A stretch of 64,000 nucleotides of DNA, taken from contig JAZARR010000197.1 in assembly GCA_037389465.1 (NCBI GenBank), positions 3,706,501 to 3,770,500 on the forward strand. The letters run 5' to 3'. The translations under genes were made by a program, and so were the position numbers. The DNA is from Baylisascaris procyonis (taxonomy: Eukaryota; Nematoda; Chromadorea; Rhabditida; Ascarididae). The notes beneath the pieces are model-generated. The model saw only the letters and a program-made list of their open reading frames with translations, was not told where the DNA came from and did no database searches. How positions within the stretch are numbered: position 1 is the stretch's first letter; every line of letters starts with the position of its first letter. Positions 49,691 to 60,376 of this stretch are shown piece after piece.

Positions 49691-52600
49691 TTTCCTTATC
49701 ATAGTTCAAAGCATTTATGTGAAGCACATTGGTGGGATTCTAAATGTGTCTGCGTTCGGTGTTCTTTGAATGGAAGAGGTGTTATGCTTTTAATGTTCGA
49801 ATGAAAAGTGCAGTTATGCTTATGGATGTTTGCCAAGTTTCACCTCATCGGGAATCACAAAAGCTCGATAGAGACATTAAACGATACTTTTAAAGTGAGA
49901 ACATTTAAAAAATATTGAAGCATCTAGCACTTTCAATTTGTTTTTACGTTTCCATCATGGTGTTCTAGAGAGGTGAATATATTATTCATGAAGGATCATG
50001 GTTCATAAAACCTCATCAAAGTAGTGATGCACTATATGATTGATGGGCTAGTATACTGGAAAAAACTAATGTTGTATATTCATGTGTAAAGCTTAGATTG
50101 TGTTACATATTTTATTGATCACTAAAAAATCGTATTTAACGCTGTCTTCTGCTTGAGGCATTTCCGTGTAGAGGTTTCCGTTTCCATGCAACATTTCTAA
50201 ATGGTGCGTCGATTGCTCCTAAAATTTGTCAGAGCGCAAATTCTCTAACGGAAGCATCTAACGCTGAACTAAGCTGCTATTGCTAAGAAAAAGAAATTTT
50301 TGTTGCTAAAATTTAGCGTTTCTAGATTAAATCGATACAATTTATGAGTATATTGCTTATATGCATATTTAATTGTTGCATTCTAATTAACATTTACAAT
50401 AGATAAATGTAACGCTTAGCAATGTTCTTTTAAATAAATCTAGATTAGGGAAAGGTGGTAAACGCACGCCAGCCGGTTTGCAATCAGAATATTGGACATA
50501 TTGTAATCACTTTTGATGAAAGTTTAGGTGGAGTCAGGATATTCGGATGGCTATAAGATATGAGAAGTGCACATATCGTTAGGTAGTTGTGCTTAATATT
50601 CTCGAAACTTTGAGGAGAGAGTTTCAAGTCTGTCGGCCTAGGAATGCTTTGATTCTTACTCTTCGAATATTAAGTCTTTCTATATTTGCCCTAGAATTCC
50701 AAGTTTTCCTTGTCTGATGACTAATTATTAAAAAATATACCGACGATTTTGCATATTTCAGGATAACTTCCTCTAAAATTATTCCAATACCTGTTGCAAA
50801 TTAGTTGTTGAAAGTTCTGGAATTTTCAAATATTACTTCCTTCAAATTGAAGCAAACGATGCTAGGAAAGAGGGAGAGGGGGAAATAGATGACAGCCATA
50901 GACTGTAAATTTTCTATTTACTAGGAATAGGTTCGTTCTGAAGGGCTACTCCGGATCAAGAAGAGGGCATTGTGGATTCGCTAGAAAGATCCAAGTCTAA
51001 ATGCAGAAATGTGAAGCCTTGCTAAGGGTGGGTAAGCAACGTGCTCAAAATGAATGCGTAATTGCGTCGCCCCGCCTCTATGCACAACGCCAGTAAGCAT
51101 TGCATCCGATTTTGTCATTCAGTGTCGAGTTGCCCATTTGTTCTCAGCTTATCTAGTTAACCACTAGATTTGTTTAGCATTTGCTATTCGATTCCCGGGG
51201 TTGGCAACGGTTATCTGCACGAACACTGCTCAATGGTACCAAGGTGGGGGAGAGATAGAGGGGGAAAGTAGACATAACATAGGTTATTTTTAAAGTAACA
51301 TTCAAACAGAACATACCACAATGATGCACACCTGAGAAGCTTCTCTAAGAAGCAACTAATGCATAGCGATATTTCTAACCATATTCTAATTGAGAGCTTT
51401 ATCTCAGTCACACATCTTTCACTCGTCTATCTATTGTTTTGCTAATTCACTCTTAATTGATCCTATTTTCTCAGTCTTATGTTTTATCTTTTCTCATCCA
51501 TTGTTCGCCTATACGATCTAGACTATTTTTTCCAAAATTTTAATTCGTCATTAATTTCAATTATGAGATGTTCAGTGACTAGTAAAAATATATAAATTTT
51601 TGCATAACATTGAATTTGCATACTTATCTTCATAGTTAAACCATATGAAGTAAATGCTTCATCGTTATCAGACGTTTTATTAGTCTCGGCTATAATTCTA
51701 TTGCCCTTCGTTCATATTGTTGAGGTATTAAGGATAAAGCTGAAATGAATAGCAAACATAAATGAGTTTAATCGTAAGCTATTTCTGCGAAAAATAACTT
51801 CTTAACTATAGAATATCGAATTCGAAATGACCAATTCTAATTTTTCGTCATATAAAATCGAACCAATCGAATTGCCTTGTTCAGGCATTTTTTCTCTTCT
51901 CTTTAGTTATAATCGAAGCGTGGCAAATGGTTGATGCTGAAAAAAGAACCCTCCATCGGTTGATGATAAAAATATAATTGGTGTAATCAATCCGAATTTT
52001 ACAGAGTACCTTCTTATTTCTTGCAAATATTGTTAGAAATTTTTTTCAATTTCGTTATGGATTATTAACTTTTTCGTAAGACTTCTTATTAAGTTCTTAT
52101 TAGGCTTTTGATTTTTTAGTACGGTTGCTCATTTGTTTCCCCAGAATAATCTATAAGATCTTCGTATAACATACCACTATCGTTTTCTTCATTTTTGGAA
52201 GTGATATAGTAATTTAGGTTGCCGCTTCGGAATAAAATAACATGAAATTTCTTTTTTTTAGAAATGGAAAAGTAAATTTTCCCAAGGTTACCTGTGAGAA
52301 AAATACGTGAGTCTTATAAGTGTTCTTTGGTGCTATCCCACAAGAAGAGAATGAGGGACCTTGAAATTTCTTTGTTGATTCATTCGATGTATTTGAAAGA
52401 TAATCAGAGAAGTAATGCCTTTGAGTTAAATGCGTCACTCGAATATTCCACAGAATTATACCAAACGCTTCAGAACCCACCGTTGTTCTTGCGGAAATTA
52501 CCTCTTTTAGTCGACTTTAGATTGCAGTGAAAAATTTAATTTCTCTTGAAATGTAGCACTTATTCCGAAGCAATTCTTTTTGGAAACGCATTATATATAT

Positions 52601-53778
52601 ATGGAATATATCGCAGAATGACATTTAGACAGAAGTGGAAAGATGGAACATTGGCATTATGAGCCAAAGCGCCTTACTAGTTTGTTTAGGAAAGCATTTT
52701 GAGTTGACCATTGAGCGGAATTTTTCGAAACGCATAAAGCGTTGTGTGTCTATGCGCTCTTTCTGAGGAAAAAACACCTGCATTGTTGAAATAATTCAAT
52801 AAAATACTGTTGGCATTTTGATCGATCTTGAGCAGACGATCTGAAAATGAAAGTGCTAGCAATCGAAATGAGTTGAAAATTCAGATGAAATAAATTATTT
52901 CGTTGCTAAAAATGATTGCAATATTGTAATGAAATTACAATGTTGTGATGAAATTGCAATGTTGCAATCGATCTGTGAAAGAAGAAATTTATTGCCTCAG
53001 AAAAAATTTCAAGACGAAAATGAAAATCGTACACTCGTGATAATGATTCTTTTCATAGAGGGTTGTTTGTGAAACATTTAGAAGAGTCGTTTGTTGGAAA
53101 AAATGGGAAAATTTATTAAAGAAAATGGAAAAGCGGCAAAATGCAAGAAAAGACGTCTGATAGGAAAAAAGCTTGGAAAAAAAGTGGAAAAATGGGAAAA
53201 CGTCTGATGATTTTTTCGCCTATGAAACTGATCAGGAGTGCTTATTTTGGGAAAAGAAGAGGCATTTTTTTGGTGCAACTAGTTTCCGTCACAAATCTTT
53301 TGGTATTTTTTGCGCAGCAATGATATAAAATATGCAAACGGAACAAAATTTGCAATATGACGTCATAACTTTCATGGCTAATGGGTTGAAATGACTCTTA
53401 GTGGGCATATTAGCATATATATGTAACTAAATGTAACGTGATCGTAATTTAGTTCTTGTAAATATTTGTAAAAACGAATAAGAGGAACAAAGCAGTTAGT
53501 GAACTTCCTTATTTGTTTAGCGCTTTAAGCAAGAACAAATGAGCAAAATGGAGTTGCCCTCAATAAGAAGGCAGATCGATTTACCTCGCAGTGTTTATAA
53601 GGCCGTAAATTATGTTGGAAGAAAAAGCTCATCTCTAAGGCTCTAACAAAATAGCATGTTTCCTGTGATTTTCCTTCCCACTAATTGAGCTCTTCGGCTT
53701 TTTTCTTCTTTCAACGACATAGGCGACGATATGAAAGTGCATATAAATATAAGTATAAATATAAATTTGTGTAGGTTA
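49691..53778. other. Non-coding DNA, no gene recognised
   Basis: Unique AT-rich DNA downstream of the large repeat. Open frames near 51.2 kb and at 52.2-52.5 kb (both strands) have no recognisable motif. The frames at 53.08-53.32 kb come from a GGAAAA-rich low-complexity patch. A roughly 20-bp tandem repeat lies near 52.92-52.97 kb (listed). Nothing else found. Confidence 0.55.
52918..52970. repeat. Degenerate 20-bp tandem repeat
   Basis: About two and a half copies of a GCAATGTTGTGATGAAATT-like unit with substitutions between copies. Confidence 0.65.
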
Positions 53779-53850
53779 CATATATATATATATATATATA
53801 TTTATTTATTTATTTATTTATTTATTTATCTATTTATTTATTTATTTATA
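53779..53850. repeat. Compound TA/TTTA microsatellite
   Basis: About eleven TA units followed by about twelve TTTA units, the same composite type as at 16.7 kb. Confidence 0.9.
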
Positions 53851-55475
53851 TTTTTGCATACAGGTTTCGGCACATAATGATTTTTAACGAACGAGTTATC
53901 GTTTAAAGAAACTAAGGTAGTAGACGATCGGTTTTAACGCACATAATCCCGGTTTAAGCGAGGAATCAAATTTCTTGTTTCATGGATTTCGAATTGATGG
54001 AAAACTGAGTTTTCCATCAACCTCTTGTTTTGATAGAATTTTAAATTGCTTGAAAACTCAAAAATATTCAAAATGACCTAACCGTGAGTTTATTAATTTG
54101 TGCCTTTTTTGCCTACCAAGTTGGACTATTTAGCATTGTTGGCTCACCAGTTCTCTTGTTACATTTGAGTAATTAAAGGTGCATAAGGAAATAGCGCAAA
54201 AAGAGTAGCAAATTAATGTGAATACAACGAATAAATTTAACCTTTAGTAAGCTATGTAGAAATAAATATGGTAGGTAGATATATTGCATCTATGATCATA
54301 TTTAGAACATTTTCTAAAATCATATTTGCCGATAAAATAGATAAATGATCATACAAACAAATAAATAATTAGATAATAAATTAGAAATATCGAAATCAGT
54401 TTGTTATCTTCTTTGAGTATTGGACGAGATGAGTGGATAGCGTGAGCCATTTAAGGCGTCGTGAATGCAACTTCCGGAATTAGTCCTAATGCTCTCTATA
54501 AATGACATTTCCGCCTTATAAAGTGCAAACAGCGATATCATTTAGCTCTACTTTTTTCGACGATTCATGGCAGCATCTCAAACAGATATTAGTGATGTTT
54601 ATGATTTCTTCTGAGATCGTCGATCGAACCTCGAAATATACTGTCCCTTATTTGCATATTTTCCAGAAGAAGGGATTAATTTTTCTTCTAGTGATATTTT
54701 TTGACGGGCTGATTATGACCGTTCATAGTGACCATCGTGACCGTTCATAGTGACCATTGTGATCGTTTACAATAGTGTATAAAATTATCGCAGGCACTTT
54801 TAAGAACACATAAAATTTCGCATAATGGTCATCCCAACTCGTTGCATTAATCTAGCACATTCATCGAATATTATCTTCATAGTTTCGCTTTAACACAATC
54901 ACTTGTTATCTTAATTGTCCTAGTTATAACAAACACTTGTGTTATAATAGCTGCTTGAAATTGCTAAAAAAATTCATCTGAATACCACTGTCATAATATG
55001 GAAAAATATGAGACTTAAAGCTGTTAATTAATCTAATTTTATAATCGCCTATTGAAAATTTGATTATCTATGAAAGTTGAATCGGTGTTCATAAAATTGC
55101 ATTTGCTGGGTGACATATTTGATTGTTAATTTATGAAATTAGTGTTGGAATATGAGCAATACTATCTTTAAAACTCCAAATTACGGTTCATTTATCATGC
55201 GACATCAAATCCATTGCGATTGAAAATATTTGCAAAGTGATATTCGTTACTAAGCCGAATATTTGATATGAATATGATTTATTTATTATAAAATGTGATG
55301 AATTTGCATATATCCGATATTGTTATGATGCAATATATTGTTGTTTTAAGAACCTCAATTAGCGATGAAAATTTCTTTTTTTTTCGGTTTCTTCTACCTC
55401 ATGAATATTTCTCCTAAACTGTTTATGATAGGCTAACACAGCTTTCGATTCTCTTGTTTAGTATATCCAGCATTA

Positions 55476-55477
<2 letters not shown>
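53851..55477. other. Non-coding DNA with a 22-bp tandem repeat
   Basis: No recognisable gene. An 82-codon open frame (54502-54750) has no family motif. Its end runs into two and a half copies of a 22-bp unit, TGACCGTTCATAGTGACCAT plus CG or TG (54716-54777). These copies also contain partial inverted ATGGTCAC/GTGACCAT sequence. Confidence 0.55.

Positions 55478-55554
<77 letters not shown>
55478..55554. repeat. TA dinucleotide microsatellite
   Basis: About 38 TA units immediately outside the left arm of the adjacent inverted repeat. Confidence 0.95.
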
Positions 55555-55556
<2 letters not shown>

Positions 55557-55558
55557 AA

Positions 55559-55803
55559 AGGTTTTTTGTTATTTGATGAATTTTGGCTGAAATCATCAAG
55601 AAACAGTTGTGCTGAAATAAATTGTCTTTTTATGAAATCGCCGATTGCACAAATCCTCGGTCATAAAGTTTTTATGTTGGCCACACGCGTCTTGTCGCAG
55701 AATAAATTCGAACTCTGGTGTCAATGATGCATTTTGAAAATGACTAGTTGACACTCAGTAGGAGGTGGAGGGAGGCTTACTCTGTTATATAAAGCACAAA
55801 AAG

Positions 55804-55902
<99 letters not shown>

Positions 55903-56028
55903 GCATCATTAAAATGCACTTGTGAAAAAAGTTGGACTGCGAAATAACGGGGCCAGGAGACGAGTCTTTTGGTGAAGAAAGGAAAAGGAGGCAAAAAAAG
56001 GCGCAATAAATTTTAGTACGATATATAT

Positions 56029-56101
<73 letters not shown>

Positions 56102-56129
56102 CATTGTATACGCTTGTGAAAAAAGTTTG

Positions 56130-56166
<37 letters not shown>

Positions 56167-56425
56167 GCACATAGGGGCGTCTGTACGCTGTATATCACCG
56201 AGTAAGCCTCCCTCCACCTCCTACTGAGTGTCAACTAGTCATTTTCAAAATGCATTATTGACGCCAGAGTTCGAATTTATTCTGCAACAGGACGCGTGTG
56301 GTCAACAGACAAGTTTTATGAGCGAGGATTTGTGCAATCGTCGACTTTCATAGAAAGTCAATTTATTTCAACACAACTGTTTGTTGATGATTTCAGCCAA
56401 AATTCATCAAATAAAAAAACTCCTT
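55559..56425. mobile_element. Foldback-like inverted repeat with TA-rich interior
   Basis: Left arm 55559-55797 is an imperfect reverse complement of right arm 56191-56425. Shared landmarks include TTTGATGAATTTTGGCTGA, CACACGCGTC, GTTGACACTCAGTAGGAGGT and AGGCTTACTC. The interior of about 390 bp holds three TA tracts (55807-55899, 56021-56096, 56133-56165). It also holds two direct copies of a GCATCATT...CTTGTGAAAAAAGTT sequence (55900-55942, 56097-56134). There is no coding capacity: open frames here are Tyr/Ile repeats. It is probably a non-autonomous foldback or MITE-like element. The superfamily cannot be assigned, because the outer ends are bounded on the left by another TA tract and no target duplication is clear. 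Confidence 0.75.
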
Positions 56426-57006
56426 GTAATCGCAGTGCTATAAATATTTGCCCTACTATGCTCAGACATTAAACAGCCACTGAGCATTCAGAAGAAGTGA
56501 TAACTCATTGGACGCTGTTCTGTTAGTTACGTCAATCCCACCCCCTCAGCAACCTTTAACGCAATCGTTAGTAGCATTTTCGTCGATTGCAACATCTCAA
56601 AAATATCGTTTTGTTACTATGAACGAATTCTATACTTACTGATCCACAGTATTCGATACTCGATATTCATTTCGACACACTATGCAACCAATCGATATTT
56701 GAAATGGTTTGCTGCATGCATATTAGGTCATCCAACAACTTTCATCTATATTTCTTTGTGCTTATAGAATATAATAAGAAATGTGGCGATTGCTGTTAGC
56801 AGCGGCTTAGGTTCAGGAGTAAAAACTTATCCCATCGATTAGGTTGATGGTCTGTTGATCCTTCCTTTCAAGTAGGTTTGATTTATTAGAGCTTGATAGC
56901 AATCTGAACCATCGAGAACCTTCTAATCACCATTTGTCCCTTATCGATAACAGTAACGCCGATATCATCGAACGATGCAAATGTGATTTTTAGAAATGGG
57001 ACCTAC

Positions 57007-57183
57007 AAGAGGGTTTTTTTCTTATTTCTGCTAGAGCTTCTATTAACGGGGAAAGTAGAAAAGGGAGCAGGAGCAGTGCAATTTCTCCTGCAGAAGTTAA
57101 GATAAAACGTTCAACTTCACGTGCTGGATTTTGGTCGTATTCTTCCGGGTACTCTGAATTAAGCAGCTGCTTAGGAAACGTTT
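57007..57183 (-). CDS. Candidate internal exon, unknown protein
   Basis: On the minus strand a good acceptor (TTATCTCAG) precedes an open block of 177 nt, ending at a possible donor (GTAGGT). The 58 residues read start TFPKQLLNSEYPEEYDQ. A charged segment (NPAREVERF) is followed by a hydrophobic stretch (ALLLLPFLLSPLIEAL) and then AEIRKKPS. The composition (Glu, Pro, Arg, a clear amphipathic/hydrophobic boundary) looks more protein-like than other open frames in the region. I do not recognise a family. No compatible neighbouring exon was found: the candidate at 59.2 kb ends in the wrong phase to join it. It could be a relic or chance. Confidence 0.28.
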
Positions 57184-58261
57184 CTGAGATAATGAAATAA
57201 TCAAACAAATATTCAAGAGGTTGTTATGAAAATAGATTTTTTTTTATCACTGTGAGATTTATTTCTAGTCTCATGCTAAAGGAAGCACTAGCACCTCTAG
57301 CAGAAATGTGAGAAAAATCCATTACTATGCACTAAAGCGGCAAAGTGGATTGTAGATGATGGATGATTTGGGCTGAGATAAGATGGTGAGATCCGCGCTA
57401 ATCATAGATGAGGCCGATTTAATGTTAACTAGATAGTTTCGTCCCATCAATATGCAAGCGAAATGCATGAAAGTCACCACCCGGTTGTATTTAGTGCAGC
57501 TGATTTTAAGTTCAAAAACTTAGAAATGATGCCGTGCAGGTGGAAATAAATAATACGAAAAACGTAATCCGCGTAGTGTTTCACATTCAGCACTGCTACG
57601 TTGATAATGTTCGATATGATTTTTGCCTTAACGTTCATGCTAAGCATTTTTATTCGCAACAAATGCTTCGTGCTTTTCCATAGAATTATTGCGTTGCAAT
57701 GAGCAACTTTCTAATTTGTATCTAAGCATATCGTTGTTGATTTATGTCAGAAGCGTTATACCTGCATTCCTTAACTATCTAACGTGTTTATCTAGATAAG
57801 ACCAAGCTTTATTCAAATCCTATCTTGTATCTTCCTTAATCAGAGTTTACTTCCGTTTAGTGATTTAAAAAAAATCGTTCTTTCAAAAAATTGTTTGTTT
57901 CATTCAAAAGAAATAATTTATGCTCCTGTATCGGCTTTATTCTTTGTTGTTTGCTGGCTATTCCAATACCTTGAAATTTTTTGGCTGAATGTTGCATAAA
58001 ATAAAAAAAAATGCTCAGCAAACTTCAGCTATATTTCACATTACGTTTATGATCGTAATGTTTAACGTTACTTGTCTTAAAGTAGTATAAACTTTTCACT
58101 TCTCGTTGTGCTACAATTTCCTGATAGTAGATTGCAAAGAAGAAAAATAGGTTAAAAAAAATTCAGATAGTAAATGCATCGAGCAGAAAAAAAGTTTTTA
58201 GGGAATATCATATGTTTACTTGCAAGTATTCTTCATTATTTTGATTTGCGAATGAAATGAT

Positions 58262-58320
58262 TTATTGATTGATGGATTGATCGATCGATCGATTGATTAA
58301 TCAATCGATTGATCGACTGA
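58262..58320. repeat. Imperfect GATT/GATC tetranucleotide tract with dyad
   Basis: Runs of TGAT/CGAT units pass into their reverse complement around TTAATCAA. GATCGATCGATTGATTAATC is thus followed by matching ATCAATCGATTGATCGA sequence, and the tract can fold on itself. Simple-repeat origin is most likely. Confidence 0.8.
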
Positions 58321-59172
58321 CTGGTGGGGAAAAGAGGTAGACAGGTTGCTGAGCCATTTGAGACCCATGATAGTGCTTCAATATCGGCAATAAAGGAATC
58401 AGCAAACTAATTCCCAAAGGTGGTGAAAAATAGTCAAAAACTTATTTTCAACGAATCCTCGAGGAATTCCCTATTGCTATTTGTCCGTCATGTGGAAGTT
58501 GGGTCCGGTAAATGTACTTTCTTGGCGCCACTTACCATAATTTAGTGCATTCACTTTCGTGGAATATAGTGGAATATTGAGGTGCACTCAAGTAAAAAAT
58601 TATCAATTATGTTATACAACAATTGCTTTCAACATAATGCTAAAAACTAGCGCGTGATTTCAATAAAATATTTCAAAATAATGCTAAATTATTGCGAAAT
58701 TTTTCAAATATTCTCTTATAGCATAAAGAGGAAGAAAAAAAAATGAACTAGGACCATCCTTTTGACTAGAGCACAGGGATAGATTAAGAATTACGGCTCT
58801 TTATTACTCGTCGAAAGAATCAATGTTAGAAATATTCGTTTGTTCTTCTATATGATGAAATATGAGTGGAAATTGGAATTGGGCTTTCAATTAAATAAAG
58901 GATTTTCATCTATTATTTCCTGCCTGACTTTCAAGCAGAAAATTTTATGCTGAAAATTTTTATGCAAATTTTGAGTCTGCCATTATCATCGTAATAATTA
59001 GCGGAATTGGGAAAACGCATGAAGCAGTTTTATGAAAAGGATATGAGGATGCTGCTCATTCCCTGAAATAGCTCCAAAAAGTATCGCGTAAACGAAATTT
59101 TAGGCTGTGACGAAACGCATAAATATACTTGCGAATTTATTTCAACCTAACACCTATTGCTCGCAAATGTAC

Positions 59173-59303
59173 CGAGGCTCTTGCGTTAGAATAAATGCCC
59201 ACTCTTTGCGTGCCTTTATTTCTTGCATACCATTATCTCGTGTGGAAGCCATCACAAATATCGCCACTTGGCGACAAATTCCCATGGGAAGAAATTCGAC
59301 GGA
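59173..59303 (-). CDS. Candidate exon, unknown protein
   Basis: On the minus strand TTTATGTCAG precedes an open block of 131 nt that ends at a possible donor (CG|GTACAT). The 43 residues include GICRQVAIFVMASTRDNG and EIKARKEWAFILTQEP. The opposite strand is also open here, which weakens the call. No family is recognised and no partner exon in a matching phase was seen. It is listed because its codon content looks more protein-like than the surrounding AT-rich DNA. Confidence 0.22.
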
Positions 59304-60096
59304 CTGACATAAACTAGGTGAATAATGACACTGGTGAACCCAAGCCGACGGGAAGCAACTACTTCTATTTTCTTCCTCTCTGCTTGACAATTTCAAAAAC
59401 TCCAGAAGGTCTATATATGATTTTAGTAGGAAGCACTGCAGTTGATGAGATATAGATGAGGAAAACAGTCATTCGACGTGGTTTGGGGACAGTACGAATG
59501 TGATGCAAAAGTACGGTTCGCGATAAAAATTGCTTGTTTATGAGGCTGTTCGGCTCAGTCTTTATTTGTTGCGGTCAGATAATTAGCTGCGATAACAGAA
59601 TATTGGCACTAATAGTTATCTCAGCTCGCCTCGCATCTTCGACGTCACATGACATCACTGGTAGAGCATATGCTCGGATTTCTTAGCGCGAAATTACAGC
59701 CCAAACCAAACTGCCTAAGACACGATTCAAACAGTTGAAGTTCATCACAAAGCTCACAATTGCTTTGTAGTACTAACTTTTGTAAAGAAAATATCCTTGA
59801 ATTTCTTAAAGAATTGTCTCAAAAATTTCTGATGCATATGCATGAAAATTGCGTCAATTATAGATACGGCATTACTCTATGAAAACAAAATATTGAAATA
59901 ATAATGTGAACATGCTTGTGGCATGTATCTTTTATTAATTTAATTTTTTCCATGATTTCTTAACTGGTGTAAGACCAGGTTGGAGCAGATTGTTAGACCT
60001 TTCTCCGAGTTATTGACTTTAGGACACTGTTAGTAATCATTTTGGCGCTGTCATGTTGAAGAATTTTATGCAAATTTTTAAGCGTTAAATAATTGC

Positions 60097-60106
60097 ATAA
60101 TTTCAG
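60097..60106 (+). promoter_or_regulatory. TTTCAG splice acceptor at the receptor start
   Basis: AU-rich sequence ends in ATAATTTCAG, directly followed by GTG ATG GAT. The acceptor is a perfect nematode-type TTTCAG, and the ATG lies 3 bases downstream. This fits a spliced-leader trans-splice site giving a very short 5' UTR. Alternatively it is a cis acceptor for an upstream exon, since the frame is open through the GTG. No upstream donor exon could be identified. Confidence 0.6.
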
Positions 60107-60109
60107 GTG

Positions 60110-60376
60110 ATGGATTCACTACAGATGATGCTATATTTGGTGTGTATACCACTCATATTGGTAATTTGCCTATTAGCAGCACTTGGTAATATATTTGTGT
60201 TGCTTGCTCGACTATATGTGAAGAGCCGTTCAAATTCACTCGAATTGACGTTCTCGTTAGCGGCATCCGATACGTGGACATCAATTGTTGTTGCCGCATC
60301 ACTTTTTATCAACTCCTATATGCCGGTGATTCTCGGTATTCCACAATCTTCTCTGTGCTTCTCTCTCACTCTTGAG
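60110..60376 (+). CDS. Receptor exon 1 (TM1, TM2, start of TM3)
   Basis: Encodes residues 1-89. TM1 spans about 7-35 and contains the GN pair. TM2 spans about 46-69 with the conserved Asp54. Cys83 marks the extracellular end of TM3. The donor is CTTGAG|GTTCAT, a weak GT site but the one that keeps frame. The frame stays open past it to 60442, so read-through would add an unrelated tail. Confidence 0.8.

Larger units (their letters stand above)
56426..60106. other. Mostly non-coding DNA upstream of the receptor gene
   Basis: Holds two weak minus-strand exon candidates (listed separately) and a GATT/GATC tract at 58262-58320. The 59.3-60.1 kb part should contain the promoter or outron of the receptor gene, but I see no element I can name. 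The last 40 bases before the gene are AU-rich, as in nematode outrons. Confidence 0.5.

Noticed and set aside
55721..56234. Long open frames on both strands over the TA tracts
   Set aside because: They encode only Tyr/Ile repeats from TA microsatellites.
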